Of a stretch of 17,448 nt of DNA, positions 7,901-15,232 are shown in pieces. Location: NCBI GenBank assembly GCA_964353405.1, contig CAYGWJ010000394.1, forward strand, positions 1 through 17,448, given 5' to 3'. The notes beneath the pieces were generated by a model, which was given only the letters and a program-made list of their open reading frames with translations, did no database searches and was not told where the DNA came from. Each line of letters begins with the position of its first letter. Positions within the stretch are counted from its first letter, which is position 1. A program made the translations under genes and the position numbers. This DNA comes from JBGLNJ01 sp964353405 (GTDB lineage Bacteria > Chloroflexota > Anaerolineae > Fen-1058).

Positions 7901-8764
7901 GTGAGCGATACCTTCTTTACTCGTCAGCAGATGGAAGAATCCGCCGCCGCCGTTGGCGCCCGCACGCGCTATCAGCCTCGTGTGGGACTGATCCTCGGCT
8001 CTGGGCTGGGCGGCCTGGCTGACGCGATCGAGCAGACGGACGTCATCCCATACAGCGATGTTCCTCACCTGCCGCCCTCGACCGTTGAAGGGCATATGGG
8101 ACGGTTCGTCATCGGGAGACTGGAAGGCCAGTCCATCATTGTCATGCAAGGGCGTTCGCATTATTACGAGGGCTATTCGATGCAGCAGGTGACGTTGCCG
8201 ATCCGCGTCATGCAACTGCTGGGCGTGCAAGTCCTTATCGTAACCAATGCGTCGGGCGGCGTCTCGCCGGATTTCCGCCCCGGCGACTTGATGCTCATCA
8301 CCGACCACATCAACTTGATTGGAATGGCCGGGCTTTCGCCGTTGCGCGGTCCCAACGATCCGGGCCTCGGCCCGCGCTTTCCGGATATGTCGGAAGCGTA
8401 CGACCTCGGTCTGCGGAACCTGGCGCTGCGTGTGGCGGGTGAGCAGAACATCGGGTTGCATCAGGGCGTTTACGTCTGCCTGGCCGGGCCGAGCTGTGAG
8501 ACGCCGGCGGATTTGAGGTTTTTGCGGAGGCTCGGCGCAGATGCGGTGGGCATGTCTACCGTGCCCGAGGTGACCGTGGCACGGCACGGCGGCATCAAGG
8601 TGCTGGGACTGGCCGGCATCGCCAACGTCGCCGTCGTCGAGCCAGGCTCCGCGCCTCCGCCGACGCACGAAGAAGTCTTGCAGGCGGGTCAAGTCATCGT
8701 GCCCAAACTGACGACGGTGATTCGCGGCGTGTTGCAACTTGTCCGCCCTGATGGTAGAATGTGA
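7901..8764 (+). CDS. punA: Purine nucleoside phosphorylase (trimeric class)
   Basis: It cleaves purine (deoxy)nucleosides with phosphate to base and (deoxy)ribose-1-phosphate in purine salvage. The 287-residue protein shows the phosphate loop GSGLGG (33-38), the RSHYYEGY segment with H87, TNASGGV, E200 in PSCETPADLRFLR, M218 in ADAVGMSTVPE and N242. These align with E201, M219 and N243 of the human trimeric enzyme, whose Asn favours 6-oxopurines (guanosine, inosine). The start is GTG 7901, with AAGGAG 4 nt upstream. The intrinsic terminator directly upstream means the gene needs readthrough or a promoter inside the preceding gene; I see no room for a separate full promoter after the terminator. 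The next gene begins 3 nt after its stop, implying coupling. Confidence 0.95.
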   Translation: MSDTFFTRQQMEESAAAVGARTRYQPRVGLILGSGLGGLADAIEQTDVIPYSDVPHLPPSTVEGHMGRFVIGRLEGQSIIVMQGRSHYYEGYSMQQVTLPIRVMQLLGVQVLIVTNASGGVSPDFRPGDLMLITDHINLIGMAGLSPLRGPNDPGLGPRFPDMSEAYDLGLRNLALRVAGEQNIGLHQGVYVCLAGPSCETPADLRFLRRLGADAVGMSTVPEVTVARHGGIKVLGLAGIANVAVVEPGSAPPPTHEEVLQAGQVIVPKLTTVIRGVLQLVRPDGRM

Positions 8765-8767
8765 TGG

Positions 8768-9334
8768 ATGACCGAATCCACACCCGATACCCAGACTCCT
8801 AACCTGGTTGTTCGTCCCGCAGAGCTGGTTGATCTCGATTTCTGTTTGACGCTCGATCCCTCGTATTCGACTGAATCTGTGTGGCAGATGGACTTGCGCG
8901 GCGAAGCGGGCCACGTGGCAGTGACGTTCCGCACGGTGCGGTTGCCGCGCTCGATGCGCGTGTCCTATCCGCACGACCGTGAGCAGCTGGTCGCCGGGTG
9001 GAGGCGCTGTGATGGATTCCTGGTGGCGGAAAAGGAAGGGCAGATCATCGGTTACGCGGCGCTGACCGCCCACGCGCCGGAAGATTCGGTTTCGATCAGC
9101 GACCTGGTCGTCGAGCGGGTTCACCGCCGCCAGGGCGTGGGCGCGGCGCTGCTGAATGCGGCCTGCGGGTGGGCCAGGTCGCGCAACTTGCGGTGGCTGG
9201 TCATGGAAGCTCAGACCAAGAATCATCCGGCGATTCGCTTTTTCGAAAAACATGGCTTTGCCTTTTGCGGGTTCAACGACCATTACTATGCCAACCAGGA
9301 TATTGCCGTTTTCTTTGCGCGCAGCCCGCGCTGA
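8768..9334 (+). CDS. GNAT family N-acetyltransferase
   Basis: This 188-residue GCN5-related acetyltransferase carries the acetyl-CoA pyrophosphate-binding motif HRRQGVGAALL (about residues 119-129). It is preceded by the beta4 strand VSISDLVVERV and followed by NHPAIRFFEKHGF (152-164), all diagnostic of the fold. The acceptor substrate cannot be told from sequence. The N-terminal 60 residues form an extra segment (VVRPAELVDLDFCLTLD) common to uncharacterised bacterial members. ATG 8768 lies 3 nt after the nucleoside phosphorylase stop and has no strong Shine-Dalgarno of its own, so translational coupling is likely. The C-terminus HYYANQDIAVFFAR is intact and there is no sign of truncation. 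Confidence 0.9.
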   Translation: MTESTPDTQTPNLVVRPAELVDLDFCLTLDPSYSTESVWQMDLRGEAGHVAVTFRTVRLPRSMRVSYPHDREQLVAGWRRCDGFLVAEKEGQIIGYAALTAHAPEDSVSISDLVVERVHRRQGVGAALLNAACGWARSRNLRWLVMEAQTKNHPAIRFFEKHGFAFCGFNDHYYANQDIAVFFARSPR

Positions 9335-9364
9335 ACGAGCGGGTGGTGATGAGCTGGATGTCCC

Positions 9365-11257
9365 ATGGCAGCCATTTCGACCGGGGTCGTAGATGTTCTC
9401 GCATTGATCAACCTCATCCTGTCTTCGGCCATCGTCATCACCAGCTTTTCGCTCCTGGCGTATGTCCTGGTCTACAATCTCCGGTCCAGCGTGGCCCGCG
9501 CTTTTTGCGCGCTCCTGGCTTGTGTATTGATCGTCTACTTTTGCGATTTGATCCTGTTCGCCACGACGAGCACCCTCTCGGCGGAGCGGTGGCTGAGATT
9601 CCAATGGGTGGGCATCTCGTTTGTCCCGGCGGCTTATCTGCACTTTTCTGATGCGCTCTTGCGGACGACGAACGTTCACTCGCGGTGGAGACGCAACACC
9701 GCCCGCGGCAGCTATCTCGTGAGCGCGGTTTTTCTGCTGGCGGCGACGTTTAGCGATCGCGTGGTGGCCGACGGCGTGCTTGTCCCACGCGCGCCACATC
9801 TTCAGGCGGGACCGCTGTTCGGGCTATTCGTGTTGTATTTCTTTGTCGCGGTCGGCTGGGGTTTGGCGAACACCATCTGGGCGCGGCGGCGTTGCCTTAC
9901 CTCCACGTCTCGGCGGCGCATGACCTACCTGGCGGTTGCGTTCACCGTGCCGGGCCTGGGCATCTTTCCCTACTTGCTCATTACCAGCCAGCCGGCGCAG
10001 CCTGCGTTGGAGGCGTTCTGGCTGTTGCTCATCTTGGGCAACGTGGGCGTCGGCGCCATGCTGACGGTGATAGCCTATACCGTCGCCTACTTTGGCGTGC
10101 TCACGCCCGACCGCGTCGTCAAGCACCGGCTGATTCACTTTTTGGTGCGCGGCCCCTTTACCGCGTCGTGCATTGCCGGGGTCGTCATTTTGGTCGCGCG
10201 TGTTGAGGCGTTTCTGGGCCTGCCGCGCGACATGCTCGTGCTGATCGTCCTGGTTGCGCTGGTCGTGCTGTTGCAGCTCTTGGTGAGCGCCCTCCGGCCT
10301 TATGTGGATTGGGTTATCTTTAGCCGCGACCGGCGCGAGTTGGTTCGCATCCAGCATTTGTCCGAGCGGTTGTTGACGACGACCGACCTGCAACAATTCC
10401 TGGAAAACATCTTGAGCGCGATTTGCGATTTGCTGCGCGTGCCGGCGGCCTTCGTCGTGGCTTCCACTCAACGTGGCCCGCAGATCGAGGCGGCCGTCGG
10501 CCCGGTGGAGCGTGCGCCGATGTACGCAAGTCTGGAGGCTTCCACGGCTTTGCCGGACGCGCCTGCTGACGGGCCGCGTGTGGTTTTGGGCTACTGGGTA
10601 TGGCCCGTTCTCGCCCAGGATGGCCGCTCGATTTTGGGGGCGCTGGCTGTCACGGCTCGGAGCGAGCGGCCCGATCTTGCGCCGGACGAGATCGCCGGCG
10701 TCCATACACTCATCAGCCAGGCGGCTAAAGCTTTAGAAGACCGCCGCCTGCAGCAAGATGTGTTCGCCGCCGTGGATCGCATCATGCCGGACCTGGAAGC
10801 GATTCAGCTTCAGCGCAGCGCCGTCCGTTACATGGATTCGTCCACACAGCTGCCGCAAGAGGCGGAACTGTACCACAGCCCCGAGTTTGCCACGTGGGTG
10901 CGCGACGCCTTGGGCCATTACTGGGGCGGCCCCAAGCTCACCTCCAGTCCGCTGATGCAGCTCAAAGTCGTCCAGCACGCATTGGAGGATAGCGGCGAAA
11001 GCCCGACCAAGGCGTTGCGCGCCGTCTTGTTACAGGCGATGGAACGGCTCAAGCCATCCAGCGACCGCAAGATGACGGCGGCTGAGTGGCTGTTATACAA
11101 TATCCTGGAGCTCAAGTTTGTGCAGGGTCGGCGTGTGCGTGAGATTGCCACGCAGTTGGCCGTGAGCGAATCCGATTTGTATCGCAAGCAGCGTGTGGCG
11201 ATTGAGGCGGTGGCGGCGGCGTTGGCCGAGATGGAGCGCCAGGCCGGTCAGCCCTAG
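9365..11257 (+). CDS. Multi-pass membrane sensor with GAF-like domain and C-terminal HTH-like region
   Basis: This 630-residue protein has about eight or nine transmembrane helices in residues 8-310, resembling the histidine-kinase N-terminal 7TM sensor module. A GAF-like domain follows (about 330-455, from LSERLLTTTDLQQFLENIL to LISQAAKALEDRR). No kinase H-box, N-box or G-box is present. The last 150 residues include DALGHYWGGPKLTSSPL, a helical ALRAVLLQAMERL segment, and an HTH-like stretch, VREIATQLAVSESDLYRKQRVA (about 593-614). I have the impression that this tail is widespread in Chloroflexota proteins with GAF or membrane modules, but it has no function I can name. ATG 9365 is the first possible ATG after an in-frame stop at 9350. 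A membrane-bound one-component regulator is an inference; the HTH could instead mediate protein contacts. Confidence 0.75.
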   Translation: MAAISTGVVDVLALINLILSSAIVITSFSLLAYVLVYNLRSSVARAFCALLACVLIVYFCDLILFATTSTLSAERWLRFQWVGISFVPAAYLHFSDALLRTTNVHSRWRRNTARGSYLVSAVFLLAATFSDRVVADGVLVPRAPHLQAGPLFGLFVLYFFVAVGWGLANTIWARRRCLTSTSRRRMTYLAVAFTVPGLGIFPYLLITSQPAQPALEAFWLLLILGNVGVGAMLTVIAYTVAYFGVLTPDRVVKHRLIHFLVRGPFTASCIAGVVILVARVEAFLGLPRDMLVLIVLVALVVLLQLLVSALRPYVDWVIFSRDRRELVRIQHLSERLLTTTDLQQFLENILSAICDLLRVPAAFVVASTQRGPQIEAAVGPVERAPMYASLEASTALPDAPADGPRVVLGYWVWPVLAQDGRSILGALAVTARSERPDLAPDEIAGVHTLISQAAKALEDRRLQQDVFAAVDRIMPDLEAIQLQRSAVRYMDSSTQLPQEAELYHSPEFATWVRDALGHYWGGPKLTSSPLMQLKVVQHALEDSGESPTKALRAVLLQAMERLKPSSDRKMTAAEWLLYNILELKFVQGRRVREIATQLAVSESDLYRKQRVAIEAVAAALAEMERQAGQP

Positions 11258-11267
11258 TTGACCGCGT

Positions 11268-11295
11268 TTGACATTCTTTGCTCTGGACTTATAAT
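11268..11295 (+). promoter_or_regulatory. Near-consensus sigma-70 promoter for the S1-ftsK-infA unit
   Basis: Perfect TTGACA (11268-11273) and perfect TATAAT (11290-11295) are separated by 16 bp. The -35 starts 11 nt after the stop codon of the membrane sensor gene. Predicted transcription starts near 11302, giving a leader of about 118 nt before the S1 protein start. Confidence 0.85.
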
Positions 11296-11334
11296 AGTCA
11301 TCTGTACGTTCGAGTCCGGGTATAAAGAGTTGGG

Positions 11335-11360
11335 GGACCAAGTCACCGGTAGACTTGTCC
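11335..11360 (+). promoter_or_regulatory. 5' leader hairpin of the S1-domain gene
   Basis: GGACCAAGTC (11335-11344) can pair with GACTTGTCC (11352-11360) with one bulged C and a seven-base loop. It lies within the leader predicted from the upstream promoter. No U-run follows, so it is not a terminator. A role in mRNA stability or feedback control by the S1 protein is only a suggestion. Confidence 0.45.
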
Positions 11361-11419
11361 GGGCTGACAGGTAAAGTTGGATGTTTTAAATTTGTTTGGA
11401 GCACGTCAGGGGTGACACG

Positions 11420-12415
11420 ATGATGGACAAGAATTCCTGTGAGCATGATGCGCTGGACGAAGGTTACTGGCAAGCTGTATTGAGCGAAGGTGAGATCGCG
11501 CGCACGGTCTCGCCAGAGAGCGTCCAAGAATGGCGGGCCGTCCCCGCCACTAACAAGCCCAAGACAACCTTGCCGGATGAGTCATGGCAGGTGGCGCTCA
11601 ACGCGCAAGAGTCGGGCCAGGTGTGCACCGCCAAAGTCGTGGGTTACAATCGCGGCGGTCTGTTGGTAGATTGGCAGGACCTGCGCGGTTTTGTGCCCGC
11701 CTCGCACCTGGTGGGCCTTTCGCCCGTCATGGAGGATGAATCCCGCAAGGCGGAATTTGCACGGCGGGTTGGCTGGAACTTGTGCGTCAAAGTCATCGAA
11801 GTGGACCGCGCTCAGAGCCGCCTGATTCTCTCCGAGCGCGCCACGTCGTCGGAAGAGTCGCGGCGGGAGGCATTGTGGGAAGATTTGTGCGAGGGCGCTG
11901 TTCGCCGTGGCTATGTCACGAACGTGTGCGCTTTTGGCGCGTTTGTGGATTTGGGTGGTTTGGAAGGCTTGATTCACATTTCCGAAATGTCGTGGGGGCG
12001 TGTTAACCATCCCGGCGATGTGCTCAAGTCTGGCGACCCGGTCGAGGTTTTTGTCATCAGCGTGGATCGCACGGCCAAGCGTGTTGCCTTGAGCCTCAAG
12101 CGAATGCGGCCCGATCCGTGGGCTACGGTGCCGGAGCGCTATCAACCGGGTCAGTTCGTCACGGGGATGATTACCAACGTGGTCAGCTTTGGCGCATTCA
12201 TGCGCGTGGAAGATGGCATTGAGGGATTGATTCATGTTTCCGAATTGGCCGAAGGTCAGTTCCTCCATCCGCGCAATGTCGTCAAAGAAGGTGATGAGGT
12301 TACGGCGTGCGTGCTGAACATTGACAGCCGCCAACGACGGCTGGGGCTTTCGTTGCGTAAGGTGGCTCAAATTCCAGAAGCACAGGCTGCCACCGCCGGG
12401 CACATGTCGGCGTGA
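11420..12415 (+). CDS. rpsA: 30S ribosomal protein S1-like protein with three S1 domains
   Basis: This 331-residue RNA-binding protein has three S1 (OB-fold) repeats. The first, about residues 64-140, is divergent (SGQVCTAKVVGYNRGGLLVD). The second, about 156-227, has GYVTNVCAFGAFVDLGGLEG and LIHISEMSW. The third, about 241-312, has GMITNVVSFGAFMRVEDGIEG and LIHVSELAEG. S1 helps the ribosome bind and unfold mRNA. E. coli S1 has six domains, but short three- or four-domain forms are usual in many phyla; a general S1-domain RNA-binding protein is the alternative. ATG 11420 (or 11423) is chosen because AGGGGTGA lies just upstream; a TTG at 11396 has no such site. It is transcribed from a near-consensus promoter, and ftsK starts 43 nt after its stop. 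Confidence 0.85.
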   Translation: MMDKNSCEHDALDEGYWQAVLSEGEIARTVSPESVQEWRAVPATNKPKTTLPDESWQVALNAQESGQVCTAKVVGYNRGGLLVDWQDLRGFVPASHLVGLSPVMEDESRKAEFARRVGWNLCVKVIEVDRAQSRLILSERATSSEESRREALWEDLCEGAVRRGYVTNVCAFGAFVDLGGLEGLIHISEMSWGRVNHPGDVLKSGDPVEVFVISVDRTAKRVALSLKRMRPDPWATVPERYQPGQFVTGMITNVVSFGAFMRVEDGIEGLIHVSELAEGQFLHPRNVVKEGDEVTACVLNIDSRQRRLGLSLRKVAQIPEAQAATAGHMSA

Positions 12416-12458
12416 GAGACGCCGACCCACAGAAACGGTTTAGCTGAAACAGGGGACC

Positions 12459-14693
12459 ATGGCGCGACAGGCTGTCCCTCGCTCGTCCAAGAGCAAGCGC
12501 GAGACTCCTCCGCGGCCGGTTTATGCCCGGCCGCGCTTGTCCTGGGGAGGTCGCGAATGGCAAGTCGTCGGAGTGTTGATCGTGGTGCTGGCGATCCTCA
12601 CGGCGGTGGCGCTTGCGCGTCTTGCGCCCGGCACCGTCAGCGATGGCTGGGCCGACCTGTTGATCCGCCTCTTTGGCTGGGGCGCGTATGTTATCCCGGG
12701 GGCGATGGCACTGGCGGGTTACATGCTATTCCGGCGCGGTCAAGGGCGAGAAAGCCAGCCCGACTGGTTTGCCGTCGTGGGTTTTGAGCTGGCCTTTTTC
12801 GGTGGGCTGGCGGCGATGCACGCGCTGGCGCTGTGGGCCGACCCGTGGCAATTGCTGAGCTCGGGCGGCGGCGGGGGTATCGTTGGATGGGCCTTGGCGA
12901 CGTTGGTGTCGAGCGCGGTGGCGACCGGGACCCTGGGGCGATTAGTGGCCGGGCTGTTCTTTCTCATTCTCACGCTGGCTGGCTTGTGGATGATCTTGCG
13001 CGTTCAGCTTGCGCAACTGGCGGCGCGATGGAGCGGACTGCAACTGCCTCAGCCCGTGACGACTGCGCGACAGTTGCCGTTGCCAGAGCCCAAGCCGGTT
13101 GAAAAGCCGCAGCCTAAACTAAAGAAACTAAAGCTGCCTGAAGTGGATGTCAAGATTGTGACGGCGCAGGAAAAAAAGAAATCCAGGTCACCTCGCCGCG
13201 ACCGGCGTCTGCCGCCGCTCGATTTGCTGGTCAAAGAGAACTCGGCTTCGATTGCCGAGAGCGAGATCAAGCGCAAGGCCGCCTTGATCGAAGAGACGCT
13301 CAAGCAATTTGGTCTCGTCGGCAGAGTGATCGAGGTTAGCCCAGGCCCGGCGGTGACGCAGTTTGGATTGGAGCCGGGCTATATCGAGCGGCCCGGCCCG
13401 GATGGCGCCGTGCGTCGTCAAAAAGTGCGCGTGGGGCAGATCGCTTCACTGCAAAACGATCTCGCGCTCGCGTTGGCCGCGTCGCCGCTGCGCATCGAAG
13501 CGCCGGTGCCGGGCAAGGGCATCGTCGGCATCGAAGTGCCGAACGAGACCCGCTCGCTCGTGTCGTTGCGCGGCATCTTGGAATCGCCCGCGTTTCGCAA
13601 GATCGCGCTGAAGCCGCTGGCGGTAGCGCTCGGGCGAGACGTAGCGGGCGGCGCGGTGGTGGCCGATCTGGCGACGATGCCGCACTTGCTCGTTGCCGGG
13701 ACGACCGGCTCCGGCAAATCGGTGAGCATCAACGCCACCATCACGTGCCTGGTGATGAACAACCAGCCGGAAGACTTGAAGCTGGTGATGATTGACCCCA
13801 AGATGGTCGAGCTGGTGCGCTGGAACGGCCTGCCGCATCTGCTCGGCCAGGTCGAGACTGACCTCGATCGCATCGTCGGCGTGCTGCGCTGGGTCACGCG
13901 CGAGATGGATGCGCGCTACAAGAGTTTTTCCGCAGCGGGCAGCCGCAACCTGGCCGACTATAACGAAAAGGCGGTCGAGCGCGGCGAAGAAAAATTGCCC
14001 TTTATGGTCGTGCTGGTGGATGAGCTGGCCGACCTGATGATGATGGCTCCGGTCGAAGTGGAAAAGACGATTTGCCGGTTGGCGCAGATGGCGCGCGCCA
14101 CCGGCATCCATCTGGTGCTTGCCACGCAGCGCCCCTCGACGGATGTGGTGACGGGCCTTATCAAGGCCAATTTTCCGGCGCGTATTTCGTTTGCCGTGGC
14201 GTCGTCGGTGGACAGCCGCGTGATTTTGGACGGCGTGGGCGCAGAGACGCTGCTGGGCAAAGGCGACATGCTGTACCTGGCTTCGGACGCCGGTCACCCG
14301 GTGCGCTTGCAGGGGTGCTTTGTGTCCGACCTCGAGATGGAAAGCATCGTCAAGTTTTGGAAGGAAAAGCTGGAAGGTGAGCCGGCGGAAAAAGCGCCGT
14401 GGGAGCAGCAGCTTGCAGCGCTGGCGCAGTCAGGCGGCCATGGCGAAGGTGGAGCCGGCGGCAATGGCTCCGACGAGATGGACGATGAGAAATTATTGCG
14501 GGAGGCCATCGCGCTCGTCAAGCGTCAAAAGGGCGCGTCGGCCTCGCTGTTGCAGCGCAGGATGCGTATCGGCTATCCCAAGGCTGCACGCCTGATTGAC
14601 CAAATGGAAGAAATGGGTATCATTGGTCCGCCCGAAGCAGCCGGACGTTTGCGCGAGGTTCTTGTCAGCCCCGATGACGAATCGAGTTTTTGA
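12459..14693 (+). CDS. ftsK: DNA translocase FtsK/SpoIIIE
   Basis: This septum-anchored ATPase pumps DNA during division and activates XerCD at dif. Of 744 residues, the N-terminal 180 contain about four or five transmembrane helices (near 32-52, 67-91, 102-125 and 139-179). A basic, proline-rich linker of about 80 residues is followed by the alpha domain (KRKAALIEETLKQFGLVGRV). The RecA-like beta domain has Walker A TTGSGKS (K420) and Walker B VVLVDELADL (D521, E522), plus ATGIHLVLATQRPSTDVVTG. The C-terminal gamma winged helix (about 680-735, RRMRIGYPKAARLIDQMEEMGIIGP) reads DNA polarity sequences. The protein is complete. The nearest Shine-Dalgarno, AGGGGA, is unusually close (2 nt) to ATG 12459, but no better start is seen. 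It lies downstream of the S1 gene in the same probable operon. Confidence 0.96.
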   Translation: MARQAVPRSSKSKRETPPRPVYARPRLSWGGREWQVVGVLIVVLAILTAVALARLAPGTVSDGWADLLIRLFGWGAYVIPGAMALAGYMLFRRGQGRESQPDWFAVVGFELAFFGGLAAMHALALWADPWQLLSSGGGGGIVGWALATLVSSAVATGTLGRLVAGLFFLILTLAGLWMILRVQLAQLAARWSGLQLPQPVTTARQLPLPEPKPVEKPQPKLKKLKLPEVDVKIVTAQEKKKSRSPRRDRRLPPLDLLVKENSASIAESEIKRKAALIEETLKQFGLVGRVIEVSPGPAVTQFGLEPGYIERPGPDGAVRRQKVRVGQIASLQNDLALALAASPLRIEAPVPGKGIVGIEVPNETRSLVSLRGILESPAFRKIALKPLAVALGRDVAGGAVVADLATMPHLLVAGTTGSGKSVSINATITCLVMNNQPEDLKLVMIDPKMVELVRWNGLPHLLGQVETDLDRIVGVLRWVTREMDARYKSFSAAGSRNLADYNEKAVERGEEKLPFMVVLVDELADLMMMAPVEVEKTICRLAQMARATGIHLVLATQRPSTDVVTGLIKANFPARISFAVASSVDSRVILDGVGAETLLGKGDMLYLASDAGHPVRLQGCFVSDLEMESIVKFWKEKLEGEPAEKAPWEQQLAALAQSGGHGEGGAGGNGSDEMDDEKLLREAIALVKRQKGASASLLQRRMRIGYPKAARLIDQMEEMGIIGPPEAAGRLREVLVSPDDESSF

Positions 14694-14732
14694 TTGCGGA
14701 GCATGCCCGTCTGCAGAGCGCGCGCCGCAATC
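14692..14732. repeat. Inverted repeat between ftsK and infA
   Basis: GATTGCGG (14692-14699, overlapping the end of the ftsK stop) and CCGCAATC (14725-14732) form a perfect 8-bp inverted repeat around a 25-nt spacer. The spacer can add only a few pairs. There is no U-run. The sequence after it, AATCCAAAATCCG, resembles low-complexity intergenic repeats seen in several bacterial genomes. Its function is unknown. Confidence 0.4.
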
Positions 14733-14768
14733 CAAAATCCGTAACCCAAAAATGCAAGAGGAGAGTGT

Positions 14769-15020
14769 ATGCCAAAAAGGAGACCGCTCGAAGAGAAAAA
14801 AGTAAAGAAGGATGTGATCGAAGCCGTGGGTACGGTGCAGGAGGCCCTGCCCAATGCGATGTTCAAGGTCAAGCTTGATACCGGCCACGAGGTGCTGGCG
14901 CATATCAGCGGCAAGATGCGAATGTACTATATTCGTATTCTGCTGGGCGATCGGGTGCAGGTGGAGCTTTCTCCGTATGACCTGACGCGCGGGCGGATCA
15001 CGTACCGGTTCAAAAAGTAA
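14769..15020 (+). CDS. infA: Translation initiation factor IF-1
   Basis: IF-1 binds the ribosomal A site during initiation. The 83-residue protein is almost the family consensus from residue 15 on: VIEAVGTVQEALPNAMFKV, LAHISGKMRMYYIRIL, GDRVQVELSPYDLTRGRITY, all one OB fold. The family is usually about 72 residues; the extra length is a lysine/arginine-rich N-terminus (MPKRRPLEEKKVKK). ATG 14769 is supported by AGAGGAG 5 nt upstream. infA normally lies in the ribosomal protein operon near rpmJ and rpsM, so its place after ftsK is unusual. It may be a second copy, or the main gene relocated. It is separated from ftsK by 75 nt. Confidence 0.95.
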   Translation: MPKRRPLEEKKVKKDVIEAVGTVQEALPNAMFKVKLDTGHEVLAHISGKMRMYYIRILLGDRVQVELSPYDLTRGRITYRFKK

Positions 15021-15062
15021 CGGTCCACGCGTGTCTGCTTTCTAGCTGTTTTCTATGGCCGA

Positions 15063-15071
15063 TGGTATAAT
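15063..15071 (+). promoter_or_regulatory. Extended -10 promoter for yebC-ruvC
   Basis: TGG plus a perfect TATAAT (15066-15071) lies 160 nt upstream of yebC. No clear -35 is visible, but extended -10 elements can work without one. Transcription would start near 15078, putting palindrome copy A and the next hairpin inside the yebC leader. Confidence 0.55.
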
Positions 15072-15098
15072 CGTTCTTAGAGCTTGTCTGAAAAGCCC

Positions 15099-15166
15099 GT
15101 AGCATAGGGCCTTGCCCCTGGTAAGTCCCAGGGGTTGTGCCCGTCGCCCACAAGGGGCTAGGCTAC
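15099..15166. repeat. Palindromic repeat family, copy A
   Basis: It begins GTAGCATAGGGCCTTG (15099-15114) and ends CTAGGCTAC (15158-15166), the near reverse complement of its own start with one mismatch. Compared with the other copies, a 20-bp segment (15115-15134) is inserted in the left arm. That insert is itself a hairpin, CCCCTGG pairing with CCAGGGG across a TAAGTC loop. The CTTGT/ACAAG inner stem is kept. It lies in the leader of yebC. Confidence 0.8.
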
Positions 15167-15184
15167 TCTTCGCCATTAAGCTTG

Positions 15185-15205
15185 ATCACCGCTGGAGGCG
15201 GTGAT
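15185..15205 (+). promoter_or_regulatory. Perfect hairpin before the yebC ribosome site
   Basis: ATCACCGC (15185-15192) pairs with GCGGTGAT (15198-15205) around the five-base loop TGGAG. It ends 12 nt before the Shine-Dalgarno AAAGGAA. No U-run follows. It may be part of an mRNA leader structure; its role is unknown. Confidence 0.5.
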
Positions 15206-15232
15206 GCCACACAATAGAAAGGAACCCCAAGC

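Noticed and set aside
7832..9799. 655-residue minus-strand open frame opposite the phosphorylase and acetyltransferase genes
   Set aside because: The product is low-complexity and rich in His, Arg and Gln, typical of antisense readings in GC-rich DNA. The + strand genes carry strong motifs.
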